Positions 11,028 through 20,320 of a DNA stretch of 64,000 bases are shown here, in pieces. A program made the position numbers and the translations under genes. Within the stretch, counting starts at the first letter, position 1, and the number at the start of each line of letters is the position of its first letter. The notes under the pieces were generated by a model, which was given only the letters and a program-made list of their open reading frames with translations, was not told the origin of the DNA and did not search any database. Origin of the DNA: Cytidiella melzeri (taxonomy: Eukaryota; Basidiomycota; Agaricomycetes; Polyporales; Irpicaceae); NCBI GenBank assembly GCA_022592445.1, contig JABYQR010000270.1, forward strand, positions 1 through 64,000. The letters run 5' to 3'.

Positions 11028-11042
11028 CCGGGGCTCATAACC
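11028..11042 (-). promoter_or_regulatory. Primer-binding site of element B (half tRNA-iMet)
   Basis: GGTTATGAGCCCCGG on the minus strand directly follows the 5' LTR. It is complementary to the anticodon arm of initiator tRNA-Met (loop CTCATAA), not to the tRNA 3' end. Priming by a tRNA-iMet 5' half is known for Drosophila copia. Confidence 0.85.
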
Positions 11043-11212
11043 TGTTAGAAGGCTATGCAAGTAGAGGAAAGTGTTGAGAGAGCAAGACTGAGAGAGATCA
11101 CACAGTGGGAGTTGGGGATCAAAAGTGCGTAGAGTTGCATTGATCGGAGTAAGTCTTATATATGGTAACTACGGCACTCGTACCTTAAGTGTCTAATTAA
11201 TATAGTCGAACA
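11043..11212 (-). repeat. 5' LTR of element B (170 bp)
   Basis: Pairs with 4782-4951. It is followed on the minus strand by the primer-binding site and flanked outside by AGGGG. Confidence 0.92.
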
Positions 11213-11407
11213 AGGGGCAAGTAGGTGAGGGAATTAGCTGTAGAAAATCAGTTGGGAATATTGTATTCGAAGCTGAGGCAGTCAACCAGTACAACTCTAC
11301 TACTATGTGGCCAAACAAAGTAAAGTAGAGAAACTTACTTATAAGAAAGCTTGGGGGATACTGGTTGATGAATGTTGTTGAGAGTGTGGATGTCGTTAAG
11401 TTAAAAG
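11213..11407 (-). other. Leader of element A, upstream half
   Basis: Non-coding. On the minus strand it carries a GTAAGT (11338-11333) at the place where the element C leader has GTGAGT, then conserved GGCCAC and TACAG...CCC blocks shared with element C. Confidence 0.55.
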
Positions 11408-11422
11408 CCGGGGCTCATAACC
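11408..11422 (-). promoter_or_regulatory. Primer-binding site of element A
   Basis: GGTTATGAGCCCCGG on the minus strand, directly after the 5' LTR. It is identical to the sites of elements B and C and complementary to the tRNA-iMet anticodon arm. Confidence 0.85.
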
Positions 11423-11902
11423 TAACAAAGTGGAATATGTGTGCGAGGGGTAGAGGCTATTAAGCTTTGAAGATGAGTCTTATTATTCTTGCTGCTTCAG
11501 CAGCTCTGCTTATATACATGTCTGTATCTACTTATGTAAGCAACTACTATACATGTCTACTTCAGCTATTCTACTGTATTACTAGTTGCATGACTTATGC
11601 ATGACTCATGCTATGAGTGCATGACTCATTGTATGACTAGGCTCAGCACTTGTACCAGAGGCGTACATAATGAGTAAATGACTCATGCTAGTACTTGTCC
11701 TTAGATGTATGCTTTAGGCATCCTCTGGAGTCATACGTGCTTTCCATGTCATTTCCTATGCTACTAGAACACAGGCGTACATATATGTATAGTATTACTA
11801 CAACCCATATCTGTACGTCTCAGCTAGCTACCTAAAGTGTCCTTGTAATAAGGCGTGGGAAACTACATATCATATCATATTATATTATACATAGTTTTAA
11901 CA
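11423..11902 (-). repeat. 5' LTR of element A
   Basis: 480 bp, the reverse complement of the solo LTRs at 6988-7534 and 12595-13132, with an internal deletion of about 65 bp between short TAGC repeats. It ends GTTA next to the primer-binding site. Three TGACTCA sites are present (11602, 11622, 11679). Confidence 0.88.
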
Positions 11903-12589
11903 CGAAGTGGATAGACTGAGGTTCTAGCCCCATGTCTAGCAGCTATTTATACATGTTGACCTAACTACCTATGGTCCAGTGCGATGTAGTGGTAGCCAAT
12001 CAATGGAATGGAAAGGAAGCACAATAGACAGTAGAGAGGGGGAACATGACCCAAAGAACAATAAAAGAGGGGTTGAACCCAAAACAGGGGATAGACAGGA
12101 TTAGACCCAATAGAATGGTAATGGATTTATGGAAGAGCTGAGGGTAAGACCGAGGCAATGGTAACCAATCAGAGTTAGGTCTGAAGTAACAGGAACAAAG
12201 AAAGGGAAGTCAATGACATGATCGTCCGTGTTGAACAGAAATGACAAGGCATTGGAAGTGATGGGGAAAGGACAAGTTGGATCCTCAAGGTAAAGCAAAG
12301 AAATACCTAGCTACTTGTTATGAGAAAAGAATGAAAATAGCAAAGTGTGAAGACCGTTTGTAACAGTGAGCATTCTGGGGGCCTCTCAACTGATGATGTC
12401 ACAAACACCTTGCCACAAGCAAGAGGACAACCTGTCCAACCCCCACCACCATACTACCAACGACCATAGCATAATACAACCACGTTTCATCTCCAACACA
12501 TGGCAAGTACAGACAGCTTCAACGACTATCTTGCCAATTGCCGTAGCATGCAGAGGTACAAATGTGAAGGCATACCCACACTCCGCATG
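11903..12589. other. No gene seen
   Basis: AT-rich intergenic sequence between the 5' LTR of element A and a solo LTR. Open frames here are short, lack domain signatures and show no intron pattern. Confidence 0.5.
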
Positions 12590-12594
12590 CACCC

Positions 12595-13132
12595 TGTTAA
12601 TATTATACAGTATATAATGTAGTTTGCCACCCCTTGTTTCAAGGACGTTTCAAGGTAGCAGAGTTCCCACAGTCTTGATACGGGAATTATGCAGCCGTAT
12701 ATGGTAACTCTAGTAGTAACCATCACATTAGCTGAGACGTACAGATATGGCTTGTGTAGACTAAGTAGTATAGCACTATATGAGTACTGCACATATACGT
12801 ACACCTGTGCTCTAGTAGCATAGGAAATGACATGGAAAGCACGTAGTACAACCGCAGAGGACACCTAAAGTGTACGTCTGAGGCCAAGTACTAACTAGCA
12901 TGAGTCATTTACTCAATATGTACGCCTCTGGTACAAGTGCTGAGCCTAGTCATACACTGAGTCATGCATTTAGTAATACAGTAGAATAGCTGAAGTAGAC
13001 ATGTATGGTAGTTGCTTACATCAGCAGATACAGACATGTATATAAGCAGAGCTGCTGAAGCAGCAATAATAATAAGACTCATTTTTGAAGCTTAACACCC
13101 TCTACCCCTCGCACACCACTTCCACTTTGTTA
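12595..13132 (+). mobile_element. Solo LTR of the element A family
   Basis: 538 bp, starting TGTTAATATT and ending CACTTTGTTA, with the 5-bp duplication CACCC on both sides (12590-12594 and 13133-13137). It is close in sequence to 6988-7534. TATATAAG lies near 13036, and TGAGTCA at 12901 and 12958. Confidence 0.9.
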
Positions 13133-13137
13133 CACCC

Positions 13138-13530
13138 GACAACCACAACATGCACGAAACGCACCGCAACGCCCATATTTGGTACGCAGTCGTTCACCTC
13201 CACTTCATGGAAGATCTGGACGCCTACTCCACCCAAAGGATGGCCTACCGTCCACTTCAACAACCCGCTGGGAATGCTCTTACACGTCAGCTCTGAAGGG
13301 ATCAAGTCAGTACAGGTCATGTACCAAGCTGCAGTCTCGCGGTTGAGCGGCTCCCAGTCGATCATTAGGTTCGTCATCTCTACCGGAACCAGCTCATATC
13401 TCCCAGCCATCTTCATACGGCGAGTAACCACACTTTTGATAGTGATGAAAAAGCGTACACATCTGACTATGTTGTACATGAAGAGATAATCTGCAGCGTG
13501 CGTATAGGCCCACAAGAACCATTGCCACGT
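13138..13530 (-). CDS. Hypothetical reading frame downstream of the ankyrin gene
   Basis: An open minus-strand frame that continues in phase after the stop of the ankyrin gene. It contains YELVPVEMTNLMIDWEPL and a Val-rich end. No family is recognised. It runs up to the solo LTR, and across that LTR the frame stays open for about 30 more codons. It could be a lost C-terminal extension of the ankyrin protein, a separate gene exon, or chance. The ankyrin paralogue at 35.6-37.9 kb has no matching sequence after its own stop, so I favour non-coding or unrelated origin. Confidence 0.25.
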
Positions 13531-15510
13531 TCATGTAAAACCCCCAGGTATCTGTAGTGCCTCATCGCCGTGAAGTAGCTCTTCAGGTTGCTCGTCGGGT
13601 ACATGCGCGCGGAGGATACCAAAAAATTCTGCAACTTCGCTCGTCGAACGCACGTCATAAAAAGCACTCGCTTCTGCAACCTGCAGCGCGGTCTTTCCGT
13701 CGAGTAGCGTACGAGCTTCCCAATCGATTTCATCTATTCCTGCGTGCCGAATGAGAGCTTTCAGTGCGACGAGGTCCAGCCTCTTGCATATTGAGTGAAG
13801 CGCTGTCATCCCTGTACCGTTGTACGTGTAATACGCGTTGACTCTTGCTCCTGCTTCTACGAGAGGTTTGATGATGGAGCGGTTGCCCCAATCAGCTGCG
13901 ATGGCCAGAGGACATCCTACCGTCGCATCTTCTCCTCGCCGCAACAGGCCCTCCACAAGATGTGGCAGAGTCGCAGCGGCATTATTGAGGGCCGTGGATT
14001 TAGTGAGATGTCGGAACGCCTCGGTAGGTGTGATGACTGTACTGGTCGAATAGCCGAACAGCACCGCAGCTACCGGGTCAGAGTCCAATTGCAACCCTTT
14101 CCTTTCTTCGAGGAAGTCCTCGACAACGACGATTGGGTCCGTGTGGAAGATGGATTGGCATATTTCAATTGCGAGAGGACTTGTCTTGACTTGGTGCGCG
14201 AAGACGCCGTCCGGGTGCTCAATCAATGTTTCTAACGACGATATAGCTAGCAAATGTTTAGCCGAGGGCCTGAAGGATTCAAACCTCCGTCATTCTGCTG
14301 CGAATGCGAGCATGAGGGATGTATTGACGTACGTCGTGCCTACGGAGAGCTCCAGATCTGCTCCTGCATCTGCCAAAAACTTGATCATGTCGTACGACAC
14401 CCTTTCGTCAAGGGTCGGTCGTGCAGATTGTCGGTAATAAAGCCAAAGGTTGTACGCCCACTTGCAGTTGTCTGTCAGTCGATTCGTGCCGGTGGCTAAC
14501 AGGACAAAAACTCACATGGAGTACTGTATTTCCCCGCTCGTCAACGTCGAGAACGGACGCTTCTCCTGACAGAAGCAATTCGCGCACCCCATTGATGTCT
14601 GCTCGATTGATACACCGCCAAATCGGAGCATTTCCTCGAACGAGCCTCGGTGTGCGAATAGACAAGTAGAAAGGCGACAACACTTGCACCTCCACTTTGG
14701 CCATCCACAGCGGAAGATACCAGACAACCTGACTAGCCGTGGTTCGATCCTGGCGACAAGTCTGCACGTTGCATGCCCGTCGCTTGGGTATGTTTACTTT
14801 CCCGATATACGCTGTAAGCCACCTGGCGACCACCTGTGAAGTACCCGAACTGTGGCATCGACATTCACAGCCTTCCAGACATCGCAGACTGTTCCGGGAG
14901 GGTGGGTTGACAAATCGGCAAGCAGGGGTGGACGCGCGAACGCTGAGCGCAGAGACAGTCATGTCGACTCGGTGCAATGTGGTAGCAACCTCCTCCAGTA
15001 AGACTTCGGAGCGCAAAGGAATCGTCGCCACTCGAACGTTCGAACGTCTACACCGCTATGCTCGTGAAAGGCTTCAAGTTTGATATTGAGACGACGGACG
15101 TACAGAGTGACGATATCGCACATCAACTTTAGCGTCGTCTGTAGCTTGTCAAGCTGTGCAGAGATGCTCTCGACGTTCTTCCCAAACGCCTTGCTCTGCA
15201 AAAACCGAGCCACATTAACCCTCACCTCTCCGTTCTTCCCGCTCCTTAACATCTTCGCTAGAAACTCTTCAACCTCGTCCAAACTCTTTGCAGCAATCGC
15301 CGCGAGAAGCTGCAAGTCTGCCACCTGATCCTCTACCTTGCACAAACAGCGTGCGGATACTTGGTTCAGCTCGTTCAGCAGCGTCTCAATACATGACGCG
15401 CGGATGCCTAGCAGCTGTAACTGAGTCGGTGCGTCGTTCACGTCGTCGACGGTCTGCTTGATGAACCTCATGGTCTTGTACGCCTTGTCTACACAGCTGA
15501 GTATGTCCAT
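13531..15510 (-). CDS. Ankyrin-repeat protein with N-terminal helical domain
   Basis: Four exons give a coherent 601-residue protein: 15510-15104, 15047-14516, 14460-14333, 14269-13531. The three introns (56, 55, 63 bp) have GT-AG ends and were placed by phase and by comparison with the paralogue at 35.6 kb. Residues 1-135 are helical (start MDILSCVDKAYKTMRF) and may resemble N-terminal domains of fungal STAND or ankyrin proteins. A region beginning SALSVRAST follows. Ankyrin units are recognisable at GNTVLHWA, IKFLADAGADLEL, IIKPLVEAGARVNAY and TGMTALHSICKR. It is probably a cytosolic protein-interaction scaffold, role unknown. No NACHT or NB-ARC ATPase motif is seen. It is flanked by transposons on both sides. 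Confidence 0.75.
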
Positions 15511-15659
15511 GACACCTACTTACGGGATGCAAGAGAACGACTCAGGATCAGGAGGAAAAGCAGGAGGGGTAGCGGAACAGCTGCTCGGTGAGTTCAGGTT
15601 GTGCGGTGTGCTTTTATTCCAACACTGCCAACACGCCCGACTGCGTACCATCGCGAGGG

Positions 15660-16754
15660 AGTTGGAATACTTGACGTTAATCTCCCACCCAATTGTCACA
15701 CTGCGGGCAAAGGCCGATTTCACATGACGTGAAATGATTGTGAGAGTTATTTGATATGTTAAAAATCCCGTGAATATATAGTTATGTTTGGGGGGTTAGA
15801 TTAATATACAATCAAAGACATTTTTGTGATTTTTCTACAAATTTTCAAGCCTATCTACTGGCAGCCTTTCCGCGCTCCGAAAATCTGTGTGAATATTGAT
15901 TTTTCGGGCAGATTTCCGACCGACCTAAAATTGTAAAAACAATTAGATTTCCCACGTGTGTCGGGTGATGGCAAACATAACGTGGCAAACAACTTTCACG
16001 AACTTTTCGGTAGCACGTGCATGCAACGAGGTAGGCCGCCGGAAATTCTACCCGCCCTTTCCTTTTCTTGATTTTTTCATGCCCTTTTCCCACGCCCCGC
16101 CGAATCCGTGGAAGGCATCTTTTCCACTTGGTTTTCTGAGCCTTGAAAGGTAACTTTCCTTTCATTTTTCTTTTTGATTTAACTACCACTTAAACAACAG
16201 AAATTCCTGCGCCGGAAAAGCCACAGAATTTGTATAGCATTATTTTGTATTCTCAAACATTAAGAAACAATTCCGAGCCCAAAATTGCCTATGGATTATC
16301 TGCTGATAGTTAACATTTAAATGGGTAATCATGCAAATTTCAAGGCGTGTGAAATCGGTGTTTGCCCCTAGTGTCAGCACTAATGAAACTCCGCTAGGCG
16401 CGGGCTGATGGCGGCACACCGGGAGCTTGGCGGGGGACTTGGGCCATTTGTGAGCTCATCAATAGCTAGTACACATGGTAATCTTAGGCAACTACATAGT
16501 AAAGTGGATATGATTATGAGGGTACATATTTCAGTATATAAGAGAGTACATATTTTGGTATATAAGACTGTTACATAGTGTACAAAACTCACTGATGGCA
16601 TTGTAAATCTTCCAATTCCCCTTTTCCAGTAAAGCTCTATTTATGCCTCTGTCAGGCTCTTTTTTCTTCTGTTTGCACTGCTCACACACTCACACATGTA
16701 TCATAGTGTATCAAGGTTACTTAAATGGCCTTCGGGGCAGCCACCCTGTTGCAA
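15660..16754. repeat. Older repeat unit, inverted copy of 18530-18955, carrying a MITE
   Basis: Outside the MITE (15699-16373), this stretch matches the reverse complement of 18530-18955: CTCCCACCCAATTGTCA...TCAGCACTAATGAAACTCCGC and a downstream block around GTTTGCACTGCTCACACACT. It holds TATA-like TATATAAGA motifs near 16538 and 16560. It may be a degenerate LTR, but no clean ends were found. Confidence 0.7.
15699..16373. mobile_element. CACTA-type MITE, copy 1
   Basis: This 675-bp non-coding unit has terminal inverted repeats of about 25 bp, CACTGCGGGCAAAGGCCG at the left and CACTAGGGGCAAACACCG at the right on the opposite strand, both continuing to ATTTCAC. The 3-bp duplication TCA flanks it. 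The related repeat near 18915-18920 has the uninterrupted target AATTGTCAGCAC, so this is a real insertion. CACTA ends and a 3-bp duplication fit the CACTA (CMC/EnSpm) superfamily. No transposase frame is present, so it moves in trans if at all. Confidence 0.85.
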
Positions 16755-16865
16755 CTATGTTTGAACTGCACGAGAAGGCTTAAAACATGTGACAGTGGCC
16801 TATTGATATTTCCAGCTCTCGCTCACGGACAAGGTTAACTTTTTTCTTGGATATCCTTGTTTGTT

Positions 16866-17088
16866 AAAGCGATATTGTATTGCTGATTATCAGAGATCAG
16901 ATCTATGGACAATGTAGATTAGATATGTAGATAGATAAGATCAGATAGTACATAGCATGTGATTCCACCATCCTTATGGTCACACACGATGCGATACTTG
17001 CACCATATGGCATTGTGTTCCAGTAGTTTCCATGACTGAATAGCAGAAGTACCATGAGGCTTCTGCATGACTCATATTTCATATACCT
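16866..17088 (+). repeat. Truncated LTR of the element C family
   Basis: Matches the first half of the element C LTR (from AAGCGATATTGTATTGCTG to CATATACC), then stops abruptly. No partner or target duplication is seen. Confidence 0.85.
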
Positions 17089-17486
17089 AAATGCCGTGAT
17101 GGCCAGACTACACTGAGTATCTAGGAACGGGGCTGCCACTCGGTGATGTCTGAGGGTGGTCCGGAGAAGAAAGCACCTTTAAGCATGTCAAACAGAGGGT
17201 CTGGCACAGGGTAAGCATGAGATTATATATTACAACGCATACGGCGTACCTGGCACAGGGTAAGCAAGAGATGCTGAACCCCTGTGCCTTTCGAGTCAAT
17301 TTATACAAAATGTTCGATCAGCGGGAATCCATGTATAGTAACCCGACCGTCTCTCTGCGCTGATGCGCCTCCAGTTCCCATATCCGTCTCACTTCGTACC
17401 TCCGCGCGTGTCACCAATTGACAAAGCACGAGAAAGCAGGACACAAGGAGATAACTCAACTCACCATCAGGTAGTGGGGAAACAAA
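17089..17486. other. No gene seen; small direct repeat
   Basis: Intergenic. A CTGGCACAGGGTAAGCA unit occurs twice (near 17210 and 17250). No supported coding frame. Confidence 0.5.
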
Positions 17487-17570
17487 GGGGGCAAGGGGAT
17501 TTGAACGTGCTGCATGCAGCATGCATCTCCTCACCCATGGTGCCATGGCCCACTACACCACTGTGCCCCC
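17487..17570 (-). repeat. tRNA-like sequence (tRNA pseudogene or SINE head)
   Basis: On the minus strand the ends GGGGGCA and TGCCCCC pair perfectly as a 7-bp acceptor stem. An A box TGGTGTAGTGG and a B box GTTCAAATCC are correctly placed for RNA polymerase III. The T stem pairs poorly and the centre holds palindromes (CCATGG twice, GCATGC twice) instead of a clean anticodon arm. At 84 nt it is longer than a standard tRNA without a variable arm. A working tRNA is therefore unlikely; a pseudogene or SINE head fits better. Confidence 0.55.
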
Positions 17571-18160
17571 AAGGTTACTTTGTTCTTTTCATTGTTCTCT
17601 TTCTATATGAATCACATGTTAGTGTAGCCTCATTCCCGCAGACACAGCCTTCTTGATTATCATTTCCTTATCGAGCCGTCTCTCGTTGTACTATAAGAGT
17701 TCACTCATTCCTCTCTTTTCCACCCATTGTGCTCTCTTCCTTCACACCTTGGGCTCACTCGCTCAACGCTTGTGTCTTAGGTACTCAGAGATCTGACAGC
17801 GTTGTTAGGTCTTAGCAGCATACACAACCTTGCCTTTCGACGTATCCGTTGTTATGGCCCACGTACAGGATCTCTGGGAGGTTGTTGGCAATGTTCAAGA
17901 CCTCATTGAGCTGCATAGCAAGACCCCTGTTTTGCCGCAGGACCAAGGAATGTTTCATTGTTGCAGTTCTTTGCCGTTGCTTGGTCTGGCACAGCCTGTC
18001 GTGGTCATGTGAGCCGCTTTCAAATGAAGGCCACAACACCTTTGGAGGTCAGGACACAAACCCTGCTTGAATCCTCAGATTGTTGTTTGAAGCTCCTGGG
18101 GTTTGGTCAATAAACATTGCCGAAGCCTGTCACTGTTCAGATACATTGAGACTCTGCATT
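17571..18160. other. No gene seen
   Basis: Repeat-rich intergenic sequence, with a possible TATA-like ACTATAAGAG near 17690 followed by pyrimidine-rich sequence that may be an LTR remnant. Short frames here show no domain or intron signal. Confidence 0.4.
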
Positions 18161-18164
18161 GATC

Positions 18165-18330
18165 ACGTGTGTAGCGCCAGTAGTTACTGTATATAAGACT
18201 TACTCTGATCAATGCAACACTACCACTTTTGATCCCCATCTCTTCGTCTGACCACCACCTCAGTCTCCTCTCTTTACGCTCAAAACTCTCACGGATACCT
18301 TGTAAAACTCACTCGAACTCCCGGACTGAG
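18165..18330 (+). repeat. Degenerate solo LTR of the element B family
   Basis: Resembles the B LTR in forward sense: GTAGTTACTGTATATAAGACTTACTC, a GATCAATGCAAC block, then CTTTTGATCCCCA and a CT-rich stretch. The ends are eroded and no target duplication is visible. The motif as written here is split for reading; it begins near 18180. Confidence 0.65.
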
Positions 18331-18529
18331 TGAGTCCATGCGATAGAGTTGATTTGCATGTGATAGAGTCAGCCTGCAGGCCTGGCCAACTTCCGGTTGT
18401 ATCAATGTAATAGGCAATGGAAAACAAGGAATGAGGGAAGAAAGACGAGTGTACAACCTGGGTAGTTGTTACAATTCAAATTGAATCACATAATTGGGCA
18501 GAGGTATGGCTAGAGCTTTACCACAAAAG

Positions 18530-18955
18530 AGACAGGGTGACTGTCCCAAAGACCATCTAAGTAACAATGATACACTATGAAACATGTGTCAGTGTGTGAG
18601 CAGTGCAAACAGAAGAAACAAAGAGCCTGACAGAGGCATGAATAGGGCTTTACTGGAAAAGGGGAATTTCAAGATTCACAATGCCACCAGTAAGGTTTTG
18701 TCCACTGTGTAGAAGCTTGATATACCAACATTTGTACTCTCTTGGATACTATGCTATACTAAAATATGTACACTCTTAATCACATCAATGTCCCATGCAG
18801 TTGCCTAGGATTACTATGTGTACCAGCTATTGATGAGGTTACAAATCACTCAAGTCCCCCGCCGAGCTCTCGGTTTGCTGCCATCAGCCCGCGTCTAGCG
18901 GAGTTTCATTAGTGCTGACAATTGGGTGGGAAATTAACATCAAGTAGTTGGAAGC
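18530..18955. repeat. Inverted partner of 15660-16754, without MITE
   Basis: The reverse complement of the repeat at 15660-16754. It keeps the empty MITE target site (GCTGACAATTGGG near 18915). Divergence is moderate, so the duplication is old. Confidence 0.7.
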
Positions 18956-18995
18956 TATGCCGCCTTTGTGCCAGTGTTACCACTGCCTTCAGAGC

Positions 18996-19518
18996 TGTCA
19001 AAGCGAGATTGTATCGCTAATTATCGGACATCAGATCTATGGACAATATAGGATAGATATATAGATAGATAAGATCAGATAGTACATAGCATGTGATTCC
19101 ACCATCCTTATGGTCACACACGATGCGATACTTGCACCATATGGCATCGTGTTCCAGTAGTTTCCATGACTGAATAGCAGAAGTACCATGAGGCTTCTGC
19201 ATGACTCATATTTCATATACCAAATGTATTGAGCTTACTAAAGGCTCAGTCAGCACCATTCAGTTATGTAGGATGCTCAGTCATCGCTTACATTCTCTAT
19301 TCAGTAGTATTAGCAAGCAGAACTGTGCATTACCAATCATTACTCATAGGATTACCAATCCTTACCAATCCTTACTCATATGACATTACTGTAGCATTAG
19401 TAATCTAGTTACAGACATGTATATATACAGCTCCTAGAGAGCAGAGAAATAACAAGACACTTACTCCCAGAGTTAGTTGACTCTCCTAGTCATCCCCTAC
19501 ACTAGTAACTTTCAAACA
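18996..19518 (+). repeat. 5' LTR of element C
   Basis: Starts TGTCAAAGCGAG and ends CTTTCAAACA. It has a TATATATAC box near 19420 and one TGACTCA (19202). The primer-binding site follows directly. Confidence 0.92.
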
Positions 19519-19533
19519 GGTTATGAGCCCCGG
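19519..19533 (+). promoter_or_regulatory. Primer-binding site of element C
   Basis: GGTTATGAGCCCCGG, identical to the sites in elements A and B and complementary to the tRNA-iMet anticodon arm. Confidence 0.85.
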
Positions 19534-20042
19534 CTTCTAACTCTTCTTACCACTCCTCTACTCTGAAACCATCCTCAAGCTCGACACTACACAACTGTTA
19601 CTTCGTGAGTAACATTTCTTTCTACACTTTGTAGGCCACTTTGTAGTAGAAGACCCAGTTGTAGTAGACTAAGCCTCGCCTCTCCTCGCCCATTATTTCC
19701 ATAACTATATTCTACAGAATTGCCCCTGCTTTCTTACCCCTGGAACACGCGCACAGTCACATCCAATCGGTAGCCTACACCTCATAAGTGTTCTTGGCTT
19801 GTGATTCACTATCAGAATCACGCACCTACTCGGACAAAGCCCAATAAGGTGGCGTCCAGAGGTGATCGAAAGGGTCTTTTGTCTTAGACAATTGGGAGGC
19901 TGTGAAAAGCGGTGAAAGGAAGGAAAGTAGGCATCACCTTGAGCTCGTGACTCAGGGGACTAAAAGGGAGCTGTATACGACGCACAGTTAACACCCTTGG
20001 CATTCCCAATTCGTCGGTTTTTGTAGAATTTAGTAGAGGCTT
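19534..20042 (+). other. Leader of element C with possible intron
   Basis: No coding frame. A donor-like GTGAGT lies at 19605 and an acceptor-like TTTTTGTAG just before ORF1 (near 20020-20028). Both are at positions matched in element A. This suggests a spliced leader for the ORF1-ORF3 transcript, but it is not shown. Confidence 0.45.
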
Positions 20043-20276
20043 ATGTCAAACTTTGTTACTTTTGGTTTCACGGAGATTTTGTCTCCTGCACATTCGCATA
20101 TTAGTTACGCGCGCTCTATTTGTTTCACCATTGCTTATCGTTCGGTTGAAGTTGAATTTGGGGATAATTTTCGTGAAGAATCTCTTGTGCAAGAGTTTTT
20201 CTCACAGTTTATTCCTTTCACAGAAATTCCTCGCACACTTCTGAGAATTATTTTCTGGATCGACACCGATAACTGA
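20043..20276 (+). CDS. Extra ORF1 of element C (77 aa)
   Basis: An intact frame beginning MSNFVTFGFTEI, with SYAR, YRSVEVEFG, ESLV and IPRT segments that also occur in element A. It lies 44 nt before ORF2. It has no signal peptide or membrane segment and no recognised domain. Conservation between two diverged elements indicates that it was translated. Function unknown. Confidence 0.7.
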   Translation: MSNFVTFGFTEILSPAHSHISYARSICFTIAYRSVEVEFGDNFREESLVQEFFSQFIPFTEIPRTLLRIIFWIDTDN

Positions 20277-20320
20277 CGAGCACTTCGACCCGCATTCCGT
20301 TTCACCCACAAATTTTGAAC

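Larger units (their letters stand above)
4782..11212 (-). mobile_element. Copia element B, full length with target duplication
   Basis: Two 170-bp LTRs (4782-4951 and 11043-11212) enclose gag-pol on the minus strand. The 5-bp target duplication AGGGG lies on both sides (4777-4781 and 11213-11217), so this is one insertion event, into the leader of element A. The order on the minus strand is 5' LTR, primer-binding site, gag-protease, integrase, reverse transcriptase-RNase H, polypurine tract, 3' LTR. I count about 8 differences between the LTRs, nearly all transitions. Two solo LTRs were inserted later. Removing each with one copy of its target duplication restores the reading frame, so B once had one long gag-pol ORF. 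Confidence 0.92.
1914..11902 (-). mobile_element. Copia element A with extra ORFs, interrupted by element B and by the Gypsy element
   Basis: Read on the minus strand, the order is: 5' LTR (11902-11423), primer-binding site (11422-11408), leader (11407-11213), an insertion of element B (11212-4782), leader continuation (4781-4484), ORF1, ORF2, ORF3, then the first codons of gag (1999-1914), where the Gypsy LTR begins. The rest of gag-pol and the 3' LTR lie outside the window. The same order of parts recurs in element C, which confirms that these pieces belong to one element. Lesions in each ORF show it is an old copy. Confidence 0.82.

Noticed and set aside
17301..17656. Small frames on both strands around the tRNA-like unit
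   Set aside because: Overlap with a structured repeat and no homology signal.
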